Below are positions 14,549 to 14,944 of a stretch of 14,944 bases of DNA, piece by piece (the first letter of the stretch is position 1; each line of letters opens with the position of its first letter). The notes beneath the pieces are model-generated. The model was not told the origin of the DNA and made no database searches. It was given only the letters and a program-made list of their open reading frames with translations. The DNA comes from Syntrophaceae bacterium. GTDB lineage: Bacteria; Desulfobacterota; Syntrophia; Syntrophales; UBA2185. The stretch lies in the NCBI GenBank assembly GCA_003508565.1, contig DNUI01000060.1, positions 1-14,944 of the forward strand, read 5' to 3'. The position numbers and the translations under genes are program-made.

Positions 14549-14944
14549 TTATCCCGCAACCCTTTTCATATTCGCACCGAGGGCAGAAAACTTCTTTTCG
14601 ATCCCCTCATATCCCCGGTCTATATGATAAACCCTGGATAATTCCGTCTTTCCTTCCGCTGCTAATCCCGCGATAATCAGTGATGCCGAAGCCCGGAGAT
14701 CAGTAGCCATAACCTGTGCCCCCTTGAGTTTTGGTACCCCCTTCACCATGGCGCTGTTGCCATGAATCAGGATGTCCGCGCCCATCCTCATCAATTCGCT
14801 CACATGCATAAATCTGTTTTCAAAGACTGTTTCTGTTATGACGCTGAGCCCGCTTCCCACAGCCATTAAGGTCATGATCTGAGCTTGCAAATCAGTTGGA
14901 AAGCCAGGATATGGGAGAGTTTTTATATCCACACTTTTAATTTT
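14549..14944 (-). CDS. murA: UDP-N-acetylglucosamine 1-carboxyvinyltransferase (MurA), C-terminal part
   Basis: MurA transfers enolpyruvate from PEP to UDP-GlcNAc, the first committed step of peptidoglycan synthesis. Only about the last 131 codons are in the window. The reading frame continues through the right edge, so the gene is cut by the window and not truncated in nature. Recognisable pieces are IKTLPYPGFPTDLQAQ, holding the general-base Asp (Asp305 in E. coli numbering); ATDLRASASLIIAGLAAEG, with the conserved Arg; and YHIDRGYEGIEKKFSALGA near the C-terminus. The loop with the fosfomycin-reactive Cys115 is outside the window. The stop is one nucleotide upstream of the chosen hisD ATG, so the two genes are probably co-transcribed, an arrangement that recalls the murA-his gene pairs of other proteobacteria. 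Confidence 0.97.
   Translation of the reverse strand, partial: KIKSVDIKTLPYPGFPTDLQAQIMTLMAVGSGLSVITETVFENRFMHVSELMRMGADILIHGNSAMVKGVPKLKGAQVMATDLRASASLIIAGLAAEGKTELSRVYHIDRGYEGIEKKFSALGANMKRVAG

Noticed and set aside
1..14944. Mobile element, CRISPR, defence or biosynthetic cluster
   Set aside because: No integrase, transposase, phage, toxin, repeat-spacer or secondary-metabolism genes are visible; coding DNA is continuous conserved housekeeping.

Overview
The window is a dense, almost entirely minus-strand block of housekeeping genes at moderate GC, with no phage, transposase, CRISPR or defence genes. Three things fit an anaerobic Desulfobacterota ('Deltaproteobacteria', perhaps Syntrophales-like): a DUF39/HcyBio homocysteine-synthesis protein, the pnp-M16 peptidase-dut gene order, and a murA-hisD pair. 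The phylum is inferred from gene content; I could not test it by search.

Layout, read in the direction of transcription from right to left. The 3' part of murA enters at the right edge and is followed by hisD. A sigma70-like promoter overlaps the hisD stop codon. It opens the classical translation/transcription-factor cluster: tRNA-Gly(CCC), an intrinsic terminator, rimP, nusA, infB, an inverted-repeat element, ylxP (DUF503), rbfA, nrnA, truB, rpsO, pnp, M16 peptidase, dut and hcyBio. Most junctions are short gaps or overlaps, which suggests co-transcription and translational coupling. The order resembles the enterobacterial metY-rimP-nusA-infB-rbfA-truB-rpsO-pnp operon, with a tRNA-Gly in the place of metY. 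It also resembles the Firmicute version, which carries ylxP, nrnA and the pnp-M16 genes. The ylxR, ylxQ and ribF genes often found there are absent.

Together the genes cover 30S maturation (RimP, RbfA, S15), initiation (IF2), transcription elongation/antitermination (NusA), tRNA pseudouridylation (TruB) and RNA decay to nucleotides (PNPase, NrnA). Nucleotide hygiene (Dut), a processing-type protease and, at the tail, sulfur amino-acid synthesis (HcyBio) follow.

I do not see a clear undescribed multi-gene system. The best candidates for a second look are non-coding: the tRNA/terminator leader in front of rimP, an octamer-based 38-bp inverted-repeat element between infB and ylxP, and possible structured leaders of rpsO and pnp. 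The enzymatically most unusual gene is hcyBio.
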